A stretch of 64,000 bases of DNA from positions 204,919,217-204,983,216 of the forward strand of contig NC_134568.1 of NCBI RefSeq assembly GCF_050947875.1, in the 5' to 3' direction. Source of the stretch: Dermacentor variabilis (Eukaryota > Arthropoda > Arachnida > Ixodida > Ixodidae). Below the pieces are notes generated by a model. The model searched no databases. It worked only from the letters and a program-made list of their open reading frames with translations, and was not told the origin of the DNA. A program made the position numbers and the translations under genes. This document shows, one piece after another, positions 1-11,640 of the stretch (within the stretch, counting starts at the first letter, position 1; every line of letters begins with the position of its first letter).

Positions 1-530
1 ATCACATTTCATGCGTATGTACCACAGTTGTGTTAGACAGATAAGCACTTAATTCATTTAGCAAAGCATGTTATTTCTATCTTTGTTCATGACAAAACAT
101 AGCAAAAGCGCTATTTTTGACAATTAGCTTCGTTTCTGTATGGCACGCGGACTTACAACTCCATTTATGTGTAATAAAGCACCGCATTCGAAATTCCCCG
201 ACAGCGCGTGGGCAGGTTCCCGTTGCTTTTTCTATGCTATGGTCCACCATGAATAAAAAATCCCGTTACCACGAGTTGGCCTGGGCGGAATGAACTGCCC
301 GCGTTCTTTATTTACTCCGGTGGCAAATTGTGCGCGTAGGGGTGGGTGAACGAAAGCGCCCCAATCCCTATAGCGAGCTTTGCGCGTGCCGCACGCAATT
401 TCAGTTGACATTTATGGTCCGTGAGGGCACAGCGCGATTTCGGGCGCTCGCCGTGTGCCGAAGAATTGCTTAACGACTTTTTGCTTTTTCCTGACTTTTT
501 TCTTTTCTACCTGCTCCTGATGAAAAACCA

Positions 531-562
<32 letters not shown>

Positions 563-1648
563 GAGAAAGAAAGAAAGAGGCGTAGGCAGTCGGAGCGCAT
601 ACCTCGAACAACTAACGGGGACGAGCTTCAAGGGGGAATCCTCCACTTGCTCGCAGACGAACATAAATTCGATGGTGCGAGTCACGGCTAAACAACAGGA
701 CTAGGAGTTTGCATTTTTGCGTGTGGCTGCTGTTTTCGCGTCCGCGAAATGGGAGGGTACGCCTGGAAGCCGTTTGGAGTGTTAGGAAGTTTTGCCTTTG
801 AAGAGCCATAATGGGAAATGTCGACATGATGATTGTTCAAAAACACGAAGACCACGATTTCCCGTCGCTTGACATTACACACCCGCTTAGCCCGATAAGT
901 AGGAGCATCATTTACGGTGGCTACAGGTCGGCGTCTCTAGCGCATCGCGTGCATGAGTACAGACCACGGCATGCACACGCGTGACATTGTGGGCATTCTG
1001 TGGTTCGATAATTTAGCGCTGCTTTTCTAGTTCTGTACGGAAAGGCTGAAATAGTAAAAAAAAAGTCATAACGGTCGTTTGAGGAAAGAAATAAGATTTT
1101 ATTAAATCCACGCCGGAGATCATGGGGGCATGCTCTTCCAGCCCCTTTCTTGTTTTCATTAAGTCATCAATATTTCTCTTTCGCAGAATAAACTGCGCCC
1201 TCATGTGTATCCTCAGGAAAGCACACAAGCGAGCACTAGTGTTGCATCAAGGTTGAAAGGAAAGTTTGCGCGTGAGATGATTGCATACTGCGACGCCCTC
1301 ACTCACGGCCGAAGCAGCACGAGCTGAAAATTAAGCCACACTGAAAATCAAGCAACAATGAATATTGGGTAAACTGCGAGAGGTACATTCGTGCTGCCCA
1401 CATGCCAGAAACGGCGCAGGCACGGTGCAAACAAAACTCAACAGCTGAAAATACTCTCGCGGCTTACACGGTGAAAACAACTTCAAAATTACGCTTCTAG
1501 TTAAGCATGAAGTTATCAGAGCACAACTATGCATGCTGATCAGTGATTCGAGCATTATTTTAATTCTCGTGGCGTGGCAAGGTTTTCGGCTCTGAATCCC
1601 GACAACCAAATATCTGTCCGCAGAGGGTACAGAGGCGCAGAAGCACAC
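1..1648. other. Unassigned AT/GC-mixed DNA before the first LTR element
   Basis: I see no credible coding sequence here. Open frames are short and have no recognisable motif. The only clear structure is the AAAG microsatellite listed separately. It is probably intronic or intergenic host DNA. Confidence 0.5.
531..578. repeat. (AAAG)n microsatellite
   Basis: About twelve AAAG units, interrupted once by GAGAG. The runs of Ser-Phe-Leu-Ser codons on the other strand are artefacts of this repeat. Confidence 0.95.
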
Positions 1649-1892
1649 ATAGTGTTAGGGTTGGCGTCTGAGACCACGTGGCGAAAGGAATTTCAACCGA
1701 CCCTCTCACCCTGCCTCGTCGAAATAAGGCGTGACTTCGTCTGCTATTGTGGGCGTCCTGATCCAGGTGCAGAAAGAACTTTCTCTCACCGGACCTTGTA
1801 CCAGGCCTGGTCGAAATGAAGCGTGACTTTATAATTCGCCATGACCGTTTCGAGTGTGCCTGTCTGCCGGAAGCCCCGCAGTGTACAGCCTC

Positions 1893-1893
<1 letters not shown>

Positions 1894-1985
<92 letters not shown>

Positions 1986-1986
1986 T
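1894..1986. repeat. (GT)n followed by (GCGT)n inside the 5' LTR
   Basis: About 31 GT units run into about eight GCGT units. The cysteine-valine and threonine-histidine frames across it are not genes. The same site in the 3' LTR holds a much longer GT tract, so it has expanded or contracted since insertion. Confidence 0.95.
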
Positions 1987-2210
1987 ATGCGAGCGAGTTT
2001 AGAGAGGCCCTTTCCTCGAACTGGACCTAGAAGAGAACTTCCACGAACCCGCAAAGCGCAGAAGAGGCGGACAGGCGTCTACAATTCCGGGAGCGGGACG
2101 AATTCTTCCTTTCAGCAGGCTCGGTATAACCACAGGAGGAGGGGCCCTCTTTCTGAGCCGGTCACTTGACATCGACGTAAGCAAGATCCCGCCCACGATT
2201 GTAGAAAGCC

Positions 2211-2285
2211 TATTTAAGGGGCTCCGAAATGTCCTTTTACTCAATTCATGCTCTTCTCATTTTCTTTCATCTACCTTTGAATAAA
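2211..2285 (+). promoter_or_regulatory. LTR core promoter and polyadenylation signal
   Basis: TATTTAAGG at 2211 looks like a TATA box, and AATAAA at 2280-2285 like a polyadenylation signal. Both are conserved in the 3' LTR (about 7256 and 7325-7330). The spacing of about 70 bases suggests a short R region. Function is inferred. Confidence 0.6.
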
Positions 2286-2471
2286 CCGTGCAAGTTTCGC
2301 ACTAGAAAATCGTCTCGCCCTTGCTTGGTCGCCATTGTCTACCGGATGCCTGCCGCCCACCGACAACGCCACGCTACCCAATAGGTAACGTCGGTCGAGC
2401 TTCGATAGGCAGGCGCCGCTACTTCTCGGCAGCAGTACGATACGCTACCCTGGAGTACGCAACAAACTGAC

Positions 2472-2488
2472 TGGCAGCGATTGGGACA
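2472..2488 (+). other. Candidate primer binding site
   Basis: A TGG-starting stretch, TGGCAGCGATTGGGAC, begins seven bases after the 5' LTR. Position and the leading TGG fit a tRNA 3' end complement. I could not name the tRNA. Confidence 0.45.
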
Positions 2489-2745
2489 CGGAACCCTGGA
2501 GACCCCAACTTGGACGACAACTACGAGATCGTAGCCTCTTCGTCCTGGCGACAACGTTCGGAAGGAAAGTGTCTGGATTCATGACTGCATATGGTGAGTG
2601 CAGGGCTTTTCTTCATTGAGATATCACTTGGATTTTACGTATTTTTTGGAAAGTACATTGCAGTGATTTTTTGTTTAACCGTTGACGGAAGTTTGAGTAT
2701 GTCAAGGTTGTATAGAGTGAAGATTTAGCAGCACTAAGGGCAGCC

Positions 2746-3891
2746 ATGAACTTGAAGTCACTTAAGAAGCCGGAATTGTTGAGCTTGGCCAAAGAGTTAG
2801 GCCTCCAAATTACCGAATCAAACAGAAAGCCGGAGATAATTGAGGCGATCGAAGCGACCAGGGCAGACGATGATGAACTGACGGAATGCCTAGAGAGCAT
2901 TGCAGAGGAAGAGCGTAAGCGCCTAGAGAAAGAGGAAAAAGAAGAGCGTAGGCGCCTAGAGGAAAAAGAGGAGCGCGAGCGGGCAGCACGTGAGGCCAAA
3001 GAAGAGCGCGACCTCGAAATGAAGCGCCTAGAGATTGAGCTCTTGAAAGCTCAAAATTCTGAAAGACCTAGCCCACAGGCACGTGAAAGCGAGCGCAGAA
3101 TGACAGACTTGATGGCACCCTACGCAGTAGGAGGGGACATAGGTCTTTTTCTGGTACAGTTTGAGCGCACGTGTGAAAAGGCAAAATTCGCAAGAAACAC
3201 GTGGCCGCAACGCTTGCTTACGTTACTGCCACGTGAGGTAGCTGATATTATCGCCCGCATGGGGAAAGAAGAAGCAGAGGACTTCGATGAAGTCAAAGCA
3301 AATCTGCTTAAAAAGTACAGATTATCAGCGGAAGCATTCAGGCGAAAATTCAGGGAAGTCGAGATGACCAAAAGTCAGTCATATTCAGATTTTGCATACA
3401 CCTTGGAGGTAAACCTGAAGGAATGGCTCAGAGAAGAGGGTGCACTCGGCGACGCCGAAAAGGCAATGCAGTGCGTTGCTTTAGAACAGTTCTACCGCCG
3501 GCTGCCAGTAAACATCAAGTATTGGGTTCAGGATAGACCAGGCGTAGACACTATCACTAGAGCGGCCGATCTCGCTGAAGAGTACGTAACTCGTCGTGCG
3601 GACGAAGGCTACGAAGCTCCTAAGAAGGAGATGAATAAATACAGACCCGACAAGCCAAAGCGATGGTCAAAGCCGAGTCGGTATAAAACAATGGAAAGGT
3701 CAGATTCGGTGAAAACTACTGACGAGGAAAGCGAGGGAGAAAAGCAGTTACCCGAACAGAGGGCAGCTAGAAAGGCAAAGGAGAAAAGCCTTCGATGCCA
3801 AGAAACCAATAGTTTGCTACAACTGCCAGCAAACAGGGCATATCTCCTTGGGAGGCAAAAATCCCAAACTAGTGTTGATGTCACAAACTAG
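2746..3891 (+). pseudogene. gag of the Gmr1-like element, SCAN-like capsid
   Basis: The frame holds 381 codons. Residues 1-40 resemble a SAP-like helix pair. Residues 45-105 are highly charged (Glu/Arg/Lys) and probably a coiled coil. Residues 120-195 look like a capsid N-terminal domain. Residues 198-280 resemble the SCAN domain: they start FRRKFREVEM, contain a central LEQFYRRLP and then W-V at 260-261. SCAN domains of vertebrate zinc-finger genes are known to derive from Gmr1-like capsids, so this fits the rest of the element. After about 3785 the natural frame moves to +2, and the last 35 residues of this frame are out-of-frame noise. The zinc knuckle therefore lies in the next frame. The start at 2746 is the first Met, 282 bases after the LTR. 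Confidence 0.85.
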
Positions 3892-4333
3892 GAACGAGGA
3901 AAATATGAACTTGCTAGAACCATACATTCGCGACCTCGTGGTAAACGGCAAACCGTGTAGGGTGCTTCGCGACTCGGCAGCCACAATGGACGTAGTGCAT
4001 CCGTCGTGCGTAGAAGGAGGCCAATTCACAGGAGAATGTGCTTCGATAAGGCAAGCCGTAGAGGCCTCCAGTGTTTGTCTCCCTGTGGCCAAGATTCATA
4101 TCGAAGGACCTTTTGGAGTGCTGGACACTGAAGCCGCCCTCTCGGCACATCTCCCACCGCAGTATCCGTATTTGTTTTCTAACAAATCAGAGGATTTGCT
4201 ACGACGCAGGGGAATCGGGTTTAGTGAAGGGATAGTGCAAGCCTTAACTCGTTCCAAGGGAAGGGAATTCGCGGCCACGGCAGCGTATGAATGTCCAGTG
4301 GTGAAGGAAACAGGTTTGACGGAGGGTTCGTGA
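3791..4333 (+). pseudogene. Zinc knuckle and aspartic protease of the Gmr1-like element
   Basis: This frame is shifted from gag. It opens with a nucleocapsid knuckle (CYNCQQTGHIS) that has lost its final cysteine. It continues into a retroviral-type protease with the motif LRDSAAT in place of the usual D-S/T-G-A. The downstream part (YLFSNKSEDLLRRRG) is the protease-to-integrase linker typical of this group. A TGA at 4331-4333 ends it. The family knowledge is that protease follows gag; the changed knuckle is what the sequence shows here. Confidence 0.75.
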
Positions 4334-4594
4334 ACCCGCACGAAACAGGACAGCCCTATAGGGGATGAGGCGGAAAATACGCCAGCTAATGAAAAGGTCA
4401 GGAAAGCAACGGAGCCTGAATTGTCTCGCGAGGCAGAATACAGAAAGTTATTGAACGTAAGCCCCACGATGATCGCTGAGCAGGAAATGCGTAAGGCACA
4501 AAGCAATGCTGAGCATTACTATGACAGGACGGCTCGCACGCGACGCTTTGAAGTTGGCAAAAAGGTAATGATCCTGAAAAACCAACCTGAGTAG
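4334..4594 (+). pseudogene. Relic of integrase C-terminus lying before reverse transcriptase
   Basis: In frame with the protease but after its stop, the translation includes AEHYYDRTARTRRFEVG followed by KKVMIL. This is the basic tail and GPY/F-like entry of a gypsy integrase. The zinc-binding HHCC region and the DDE core that should come first are missing, so a deletion of roughly a kilobase probably joined the linker to this tail. A TAG at 4592 ends it. Its place upstream of reverse transcriptase is the strongest sign of Gmr1-type order. Confidence 0.72.
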
Positions 4595-4617
4595 ATGCCT
4601 GTCGATTTTCCAGAGTT

Positions 4618-5385
4618 AACAGCAGTGACGGAGACAAAAACGTTCACGAGACCATTGACAAGTTAGTAGAACAGGCGGAGTTGAATCCCAATCAAAGGGC
4701 CGAACTGAGGGAACTCGTGTTTGAATTTAAAGACGTATTTTCAGACAAACCGGGCAGGACCACTGCGATCGTTCACGATATCGAGTTAACCTCGTCGGAC
4801 CCAGTTCGTTCGAAAGCTTATCGCGTTTCGCCTCGTCAACGTGAAGTCATGACCGCTGAAATAAAGAAGATGTTAGAGCTAGCTGTAATCGAGCCAGGAG
4901 AGAGTGATTATACCTCGGCTCTTATCTTGGTTGAGGTCCCAGGAAAAGAGCCGCGACCATGTATCGACTACCGCAGGCTCAATTTAATCACGAATGACCA
5001 GACTTATCCGATACCGCATATCAAGGAAAGGCTTGAGAAAGTGAGCAGTGCTAATTTCATTTCTACGCTCGATTTAGTCAGAGGGTATTGGCAGGTTCCG
5101 TTGACCGAGAGGGCAAGCAGGCTTGCGGCGTTTATTTCTCCGATGGGAAGCTTTCGTCCAAAAGTCGTGCGCTTTGGATTGAAGAATGCGCCATATTGCT
5201 TCTCTAGCCTTATGGACCAGGTGCTACGAGGAATGGAGGACTTTGCACTTCCGCATCTCGATGACATAGCAATTTTTTCTTCATCATTGGCCGACCATAT
5301 GCAACACATGCGAACCGTGCTGTGTCGTCTACGAGAGGCCAACTTAACTGTTAAGGCTCCCAAATGCCAATTATGGCGCATGTAA
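4618..5385 (+). pseudogene. Reverse transcriptase of the Gmr1-like element
   Basis: The frame is open from about 4591 with a first Met at 4681. It shows the lead-in FKDVFSDKPGRTT, the palm motif LDLVRGYWQVPL, the fingers/palm stretch RFGLKNAPYCF, and an active-site box reading HLDDIAIF where Tyr-Leu-Asp-Asp is usual. The aspartates are kept but the tyrosine is replaced. The frame breaks at 5385, where a local duplication of about 15 bases (GGCGCATGTAATTATGGCATGTAATA) shifts it. The copy converts no RNA in this state; the role is known only for the family. Confidence 0.85.
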
Positions 5386-6051
5386 TTATGGCATGTAATA
5401 GGGCAAGACCATCGTCGGCCTTCCGAGGTTAAACTGACCGCAATAGACAACTTCCCGCAACCACGAACCAAGCGGGACATCAGATCATTCCTTGGCTTGG
5501 CGGGTTATTACCAAAGATATATCCCGCGGTGTTCCGAGATTGCGAGTCCTTTAAAGGATGCTCTCAGAAAAACAGAACCACAAACGGTAAAGTGGGATGA
5601 CGCAAAAGAAAAGGCTTTTAGTATGCTGAAAAAAGCATTAACGAGTCAGCCAGTGTTGAACGCGCCCGACTAGTCTAAGCCATTCATTCTTCAGTGTGAT
5701 GCCAGTGACAGGGGTATGGGGGTGGTGCTCTGTCAAAAGAGAGACGGCGAGAACGAACACCTTGTACTGTATGCCAGTAGAAAGCTTTCAGTTCGTGAGA
5801 AAGCATACAGTGCATCAGAAAAAGAATGCGCCTGCGTAGAATGGGCGGTGCAGAAGCTAGCTTGCTATATCGCTGGTTCAAGGTTCACCATTGCGACTGA
5901 CTGCTGTCCCCTCACATGGCTGCAGTCCATGTCTACGAAAAACGGTCGTCTTTGGCGCTGGAGCTTGGCTCTTTAACAGTACAGCTTCGATATTCGCTAC
6001 AAGAAAGGTAAGCTTAACGGCAATGCCGATGGCTTGAGTCATTGCCCCTAG
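5386..6051 (+). pseudogene. RT thumb/connection and RNase H of the Gmr1-like element
   Basis: After the frameshift, the connection domain continues (FLGLAGYYQRYIP). RNase H follows, with FILQCDAS (first Asp), SEKECACVEWA (Glu) and FTIATDCCPLTW, where TDH is changed to TDC. Stops interrupt it at about 5671 and 5974. The tail ends NGNADGLSHCP then TAG at 6049-6051. In ordinary gypsy elements this motif is followed by integrase, but here nothing follows, which agrees with integrase having been upstream. Confidence 0.83.
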
Positions 6052-6602
6052 AGTAACGAAAGCCTCATGCTCATCCGGGTTTCCGTGGCGTTTTTACGTT
6101 CGTTCATACGTTTTTCCGAATTCATACGTTTTTCCAAAGTGTAACCGATTGTTAGCTGATTTTAATAACCACGTCTTAACGCTTTCAAGAAATAGCTCTT
6201 TTTAGTGTTCAGGGGGGGGGAGGGGGGGAGGACAAGCGTAGGGAATGGGAAAGGTGTAGCGGGTTTTCTCTTATTTTTTAAAAGCCGGGTGTGTCTTGGG
6301 GGAGGGTGGCCTTGTGCCCCCTGCTTTGTGGTTGTGGGTCCGGCACTGTTCTGGGGTGATTGCTTGCCCAGGCAGGAGACGAAAAGTTGCGAGACCTGCT
6401 TGCAGGACCAATTTCACCGAACCGGACCAGGGAGAAAAGTCACAAGAGCGCCAGGAGGACTGATGACCACTCCCAGGGATCTACCTCCTACGAACGAAGG
6501 GTTCGTCGCCTCTAAGGGGAATTCTGCTAGCGAAACGCCGATCCCTCGCACAGCGGCTGCTGGCCCCTACACGTCGGGATCTTCCTCCCCCGCCGGAGAT
6601 GC
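6052..6602 (+). other. 3' untranslated region of the Gmr1-like element
   Basis: No coding signal. It has a doubled CATACGTTTTTCC motif near 6105-6135 and a G-rich tract at 6211-6229. No classical polypurine tract lies directly against the 3' LTR; the last bases are CCGGAGATGC. The G-rich tract may have served as one, but it is about 370 bases too far upstream. Confidence 0.55.
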
Positions 6603-6815
6603 TGTTAGGTTTGGCGTCTGAGACCACGTGCCGAAAGGAATTTCAACCGACCCTTTCACCCTGCCTCGTCGAAATGAGGCGTGACTTCGCCTGCTATTGT
6701 GGGCGTCCTGATCCACGTGCAGAAAGAACTTTCTCCCACCGGACCTTTTACCAGGCCTCGTCAAAATGAAGCGCTACTTTCTAATTCGCCATGACCGTTT
6801 CGAGTGTGCCTTTCT

Positions 6816-6851
6816 GCCGGAAGCCCCGCAGTGTACAGCGGGGCTTCCGGC
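6816..6851. repeat. Perfect 14-bp hairpin, unique to the 3' LTR
   Basis: GCCGGAAGCCCCGC at 6816-6829 and its exact complement at 6838-6851 flank an 8-base loop. The left arm exists in the 5' LTR, the right arm does not. Confidence 0.9.
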
Positions 6852-6858
6852 GGGACTC

Positions 6859-7034
<176 letters not shown>

Positions 7035-7509
7035 CGTGCAGTTTACAGAGGCCCTTTCCTCGAATTGGACCTAGAAGAAAACTTCCACGAACCCGCAAAG
7101 CGCAGAAGAGGCGGACAGGCGTCTACAATTCCGGGAGGCGGGACGACTTCTTCCTTTCAGCAGGCTCGGTATAACCAGAGGAGGAGGGGCCCTCTTTCCG
7201 TGCCGGTCACGTGACATCGACGGAAGCAAGATCCCGCCCACGATTGTAGAGAGCCTATTTAAGGGGCTCCGAAATGTACTTTTACTCACCTCATGCTCTT
7301 CTCATTTTCTTTCGTCTACCTTTGAATAAACCGTGCAAGTTTCGCACTAGAAAATCGTCTCGCCCTTGCTTGGTCGCCATGGTCTACCGGATGCCTGCAG
7401 CCCGCCGACAACGCCCCGCTACCCAATAAGTAACGTCGGTCGAGCTTCGATAGGCAGGCGCCGCTACTTCTCGGCAGCAGTACGATACGCTACCCTGGAG
7501 TACGCAACA

Positions 7510-8804
7510 ATAGTAACCATCGGTAGAAGAACGCTGCGGTGCAATACGCGGCAGCAAAGTGGGGCTTTCCTAAGCATGCACTATGAGCGCAGCGATATAG
7601 GCTTTATGCTCTGTTAATAGTACCGATTCTCAGAACCACTGATGCCTTCCTCACCAACGTGCTGCTAGCGTCTTCTATAGTTTCGAGCCGTTTCTTCTAA
7701 GTCGCTGCAATGAGGGAACTAAGGAATGGAGAAATGGACGAGCTGGAACACGATCACGCAAATACAGCGACGCAGGGGGATACAACAGCGAAACAAGGAC
7801 CACGACGCCTTCTTCTCCTTGTGTCTGATCACGGTTCTTTTTTTGCATGTGGAAAAAAAGCATGAATTCACGACATTGATCAGCTTAAGATTCCTAACGG
7901 CAACATGAGTTCCAACCTATTTAGTGTTTACAGCTGCATTTCGTTTTCACAGCTGCTTTTTCCTTGATGTTGATTTAGATGTCGCGGAAATGATTTAACT
8001 AAATATAAAAACGTTGTATGAGTTACTGCTGAGATTGTTGCACGTACCTTACCAGTTACTAACGTACGGACGGAAGAAAGACAAGTAAACAGCATGAACA
8101 GTTTCCCATAAGTAACAAGTGTTACCTTGCATCTTCCGGGAAATCTGTGAAATAAGCTTTTTTTTCATATGGAAACTACCGCACGCAAAACATGATTAAG
8201 GCGAGCTTTCGTGTGCACCTGAGCTCTTGGGGGTGCAATGACTAGGTGCTGTTATTACATAATTCTCAATTTGGGATTCTTTTGGTAACGCACTAGGTTA
8301 CTTGTTCGCTCTTTTTGAAGGACTAGTGGTTATTAAATTCAAAAGATGGCATCCACGCTCCGCGTAAAGTTCCGGGCACGTCCATAGGAAGTAACGGAAG
8401 TGTACATTCATAGGAGGGATGCGCTTCTTGCGCCTTTGATAAATAGGTCGTCCGATGTGTTCAACTGCACTTCAGCCGGTATTGTTTGCGAATGCAGTTT
8501 GGCTATTCTGAAGAAGCTTAGAAAATGGCTAAAAAAATTGGGGGCATATAAATGGAAGCACTGAGCATTACCGCACGTGGCGCATATCGGACTGTGATGC
8601 GGTGGCGCCTGGCTGCGCAAGAGCGAAAGAAGTGTCTCAGTTTTGCCGGATGGCGGATGCGATGTTACTGCAGAGAATTATACAAATTTAGAAATTTATC
8701 ACGCCGGAAGGTTTTTAAAATAGTGCATTTCAAGTCCCGGATTGGAATGTCAGATCTCACGTCCGCAACATGGTTTGTAATTAATAGACACAGCTTGGCT
8801 GGCA
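7510..8804. other. Unassigned DNA between the LTR element and the foldback
   Basis: Only short, motif-free open frames. AT-rich, no repeat recognised. Confidence 0.45.
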
Positions 8805-9770
8805 TACAGTCGTGAAGAAAAACATATATTTTGCATTTAAGTCCTATGAGCTAAACTGCTCTTGGTGCTGCGTTATGCCAGACCCATGTCCTACAGGGCA
8901 CTAGTCTCTAGAACATGCACTGCCATGTTACGCTATTCACACCGCATAGCCCACCCCATCGCGCGCACAACTTGCATATTCGAAGAACGCAGCACGATGA
9001 AATCCTATACGTGAACCAGTATGTTGAAATATGTGCGCGCCGGTTGAAGAAATATTAATAAGTGGAGAGGTTAGCCGATCAAAAGTCCTCGCATGACACT
9101 ACAGGTTTATTATATAACAAGACATCAAAGAATGAGAAAAAAAACGAACTCGCATTTACTCGCAGAAGAACGCGGAAGAGGGCAGCAGTGAGCGCCATAA
9201 AATGAACAAGGTGGAAAGTGGAGCTTTATGGCATCGTCAGCAAAGAAACTAGTACGCATTTTGTGGTGCAGCATAAAAGACAGAGATGTATTAAATTTTT
9301 GGTTATTGACGGTACCATAAAGCTCTACTTTTCACCTTGTTCGTTTAATGGCGCTCATGGCTGCCATTTTCTGAGTTCTTTTCTGCAAGTGGATGCGTGT
9401 AGGTTGTTTTTTTCTTTTCTCTTGTCCTTTGATGTCTTGTTATATATTAAACCTGTAGTAGCATGCGAAGCCTTTTTCTCGGCTAACCTATTCACCTATA
9501 ATTAAAATTTCTCTCACCAGCGTGCACGTATTTCAACATACTGGTTGATATATACGGTGTCCTTTTGATACGTTCTCCAAATACGCAAGTTGTGTACATG
9601 GTGGTCTATGCGGTGTGAATAATAAAATAAGATGGCAGTACGTGTTTCATACACTACTGCTCTAAGATAGTGGTCTGGCATAACTTTTGAGCAGTTTGGC
9701 TCAGAGGACCTAAATGCAATATATCATACATCTTTTTGTTCACTACCATAGGTGTAATACTGAATGATTA
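8805..9770. mobile_element. Large foldback element (long inverted repeat)
   Basis: Two arms of about 435-460 bases, at about 8805-9239 and 9307-9770, are reverse complements with an estimated 75-80% identity around a 67-base loop. The inner edges are clear: GAGCTTTATGGCATCGTCA at 9221-9239 pairs with 9307-9324. Farther out, CCAGTATGTTGAAATA and TTCACACCGCATAG are found inverted in both arms. No transposase frame is inside. The outer boundaries are fuzzy and no target duplication was found. It may be a foldback/MITE-type DNA transposon or a pair of inverted copies of one repeat. Confidence 0.8.
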
Positions 9771-11640
9771 TTGTGCACGATTTCATGTTCTTGTTTTTCA
9801 CGAAAGTAATAACTAATAAAGGGAACACGTCTCTGAAGTCAAATCAAACTTCGAATCTGTTTCTGTTTTTTTTTTTTTTCGGCGGCAGTTAAGAGCTCAA
9901 AACGACTACTTTCACAGTCATTCCGGTTGCGCCACGGGGTGCACGGCATCGCCGTCACCCCACAGGCCCTTGCTGATCACCGCCTCACGCTCATCATATG
10001 GCGAAGAAAAAACAAAACTGCCGACACTGGTGATGGAATTCATTCCACTGCGTCAGTGTGACATAGCAGCCGTACCGCTGAGCCATCGCGCAATTTCTCG
10101 CGCTCGATAGTTTGTGCTAACATACGCGATGCCTACCTGGGGAGGGGCATCATCTGCGCATGTAAAAGTTGCGCGAGGTATTGGAGGGCGCGGCTTTGAA
10201 TCCTTATAAGCATTGAACATTTTCATTCTATATGTCTAAGCGCTTGACTTGGTTTTCACCACCTCCTGCATCACCTAAAGCACACTTATTCCAGTGCTGA
10301 ACCGATCGAGTTTGACACAAAAGACGAAGCCGCGTGCAGTGTTAGTTGCCGTACACGTTAGTCACAGCGACTTCGAGACCGCCGCTTTCTTGAACGTGGC
10401 AAGATACTTTTTTTTTTGAGGGCGAGGCAAAAAGCTCGTGGCGAATTGTCATCCTTAAAAAAGAGAATTAAGCGCTGACAGTGGTAAGGCGTCATTCAAT
10501 TTCTTCAGCAGGTGTAACCCATCAGAGGGAGAAAAGCCATACAATGTTAACTTCTCCCTAAAGGCTGCTATAGTAGGAACACAGGCCCATATGAACACGC
10601 ACCATCTGCTCCTGGAATACAGGCATTGCTGAAGTCGAATTCAGTTAATTACTGATGTTGAAAAAGCAAAAAAAGCTGTATTGAAAAGACTGATGAAACA
10701 GCCGTAAAGGAAATAATACAAATAGAGTGGAGCCAAAATATCACCTCTTGTCTGAAATATCGTTGCTATTCCTGAAGTCGTCATGTCGTCAAATACCTCG
10801 TACACCCTCTATTTCAGTGGCAATAACAGTCATTATGCTCACGCTGTTTATTTGGTACGCACTGTAGCAGCAGTTAGCAGTGCGTCTTTCTGTGCAGCAG
10901 CGATACTCAACGTTTATCTTGCAGAGATGTTTCTTCACTGTCTGAGGTTTCAATCAATGAGCAAAATTTGTTGTAGTGTCATTATCATCGTTGCCGTCAC
11001 CTCATGGCACCGTTGTTTTTCTTGTCGCTTTCATAATGTTGCCGTTTTTGCGTACAGTTGGGGCCCTTTGCTGGGGACTGTAGGAGTTTGACGATGGTGA
11101 CCATTGGATGTTATTGGCGCTAGGGGACAGGTGTGGCCAAAGAGTGCCAACTGTAGGAATTTAGCAGAAAGCTGGAGTCGTTGGTGGTAGCTAGGAGAAA
11201 GCTGTCACGTTAAATGAGTTCAGAATCGGACAAATCATTGAAGTCTGATAGATTTTTTCTTTCCTTTTCCAGACTGCCTTTATAGTGGAACAGTTCATGA
11301 ATGATTTGGAAATCTATTGTACCCGGTTGAAGTCTGTTGTACCCACCTGTGCCAGCTAACACCTTGCACTCATAACCTGAATATTGTTCGAGCATGTGCC
11401 CCTTTCTGCAGCAACTCGTTCTCGAGCAACGGAACTCTGCGTGAGACGATGTACCGACATGAGAAGGTCAATAAGATTCCACTGACTTTCAAAGCAGCAA
11501 ATGTTCAATGCTAAGGTTTCATGATACACTACGTTCAACGCACAGAAGCGCAGTATGGAAGATCGATGTATATTATTGCATGAAGTACTTTTTTCTGTTC
11601 CTTCATTTCCAACGCACTTGAGCCCACCTACCGGGCGTTG
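9771..11640. other. Unassigned DNA with one tRNA-like piece
   Basis: Poly-T runs near 9868 and 10409. The 102-codon frame at 10783-11091 has no recognisable domain and I do not call it a gene. Confidence 0.4.
10018..10092 (-). repeat. tRNA-like fragment, possible SINE head
   Basis: Read on the minus strand, TGGCTCAGCGG (10085-10075) matches the pol III A box well. About 30 bases on, GGAATGAATTCCATC is a poor B-box match. There is no full cloverleaf, so it is more likely a decayed SINE head than a working tRNA gene. Confidence 0.4.

Larger units (their letters stand above)
1653..2464 (+). repeat. 5' LTR of the Gmr1-like element
   Basis: This copy matches 6603-7509 almost throughout. It is about 95 bases shorter, mainly because its GT microsatellite is shorter. 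It starts TGTTAGGG and ends GCAACA. A TATTTAAG box and an AATAAA signal lie in the distal third. The target duplication ATAG is immediately upstream. Confidence 0.9.

Noticed and set aside
10018..10092. A working tRNA gene
   Set aside because: The B box is degraded and I cannot fold a cloverleaf; it fits a SINE relic better.
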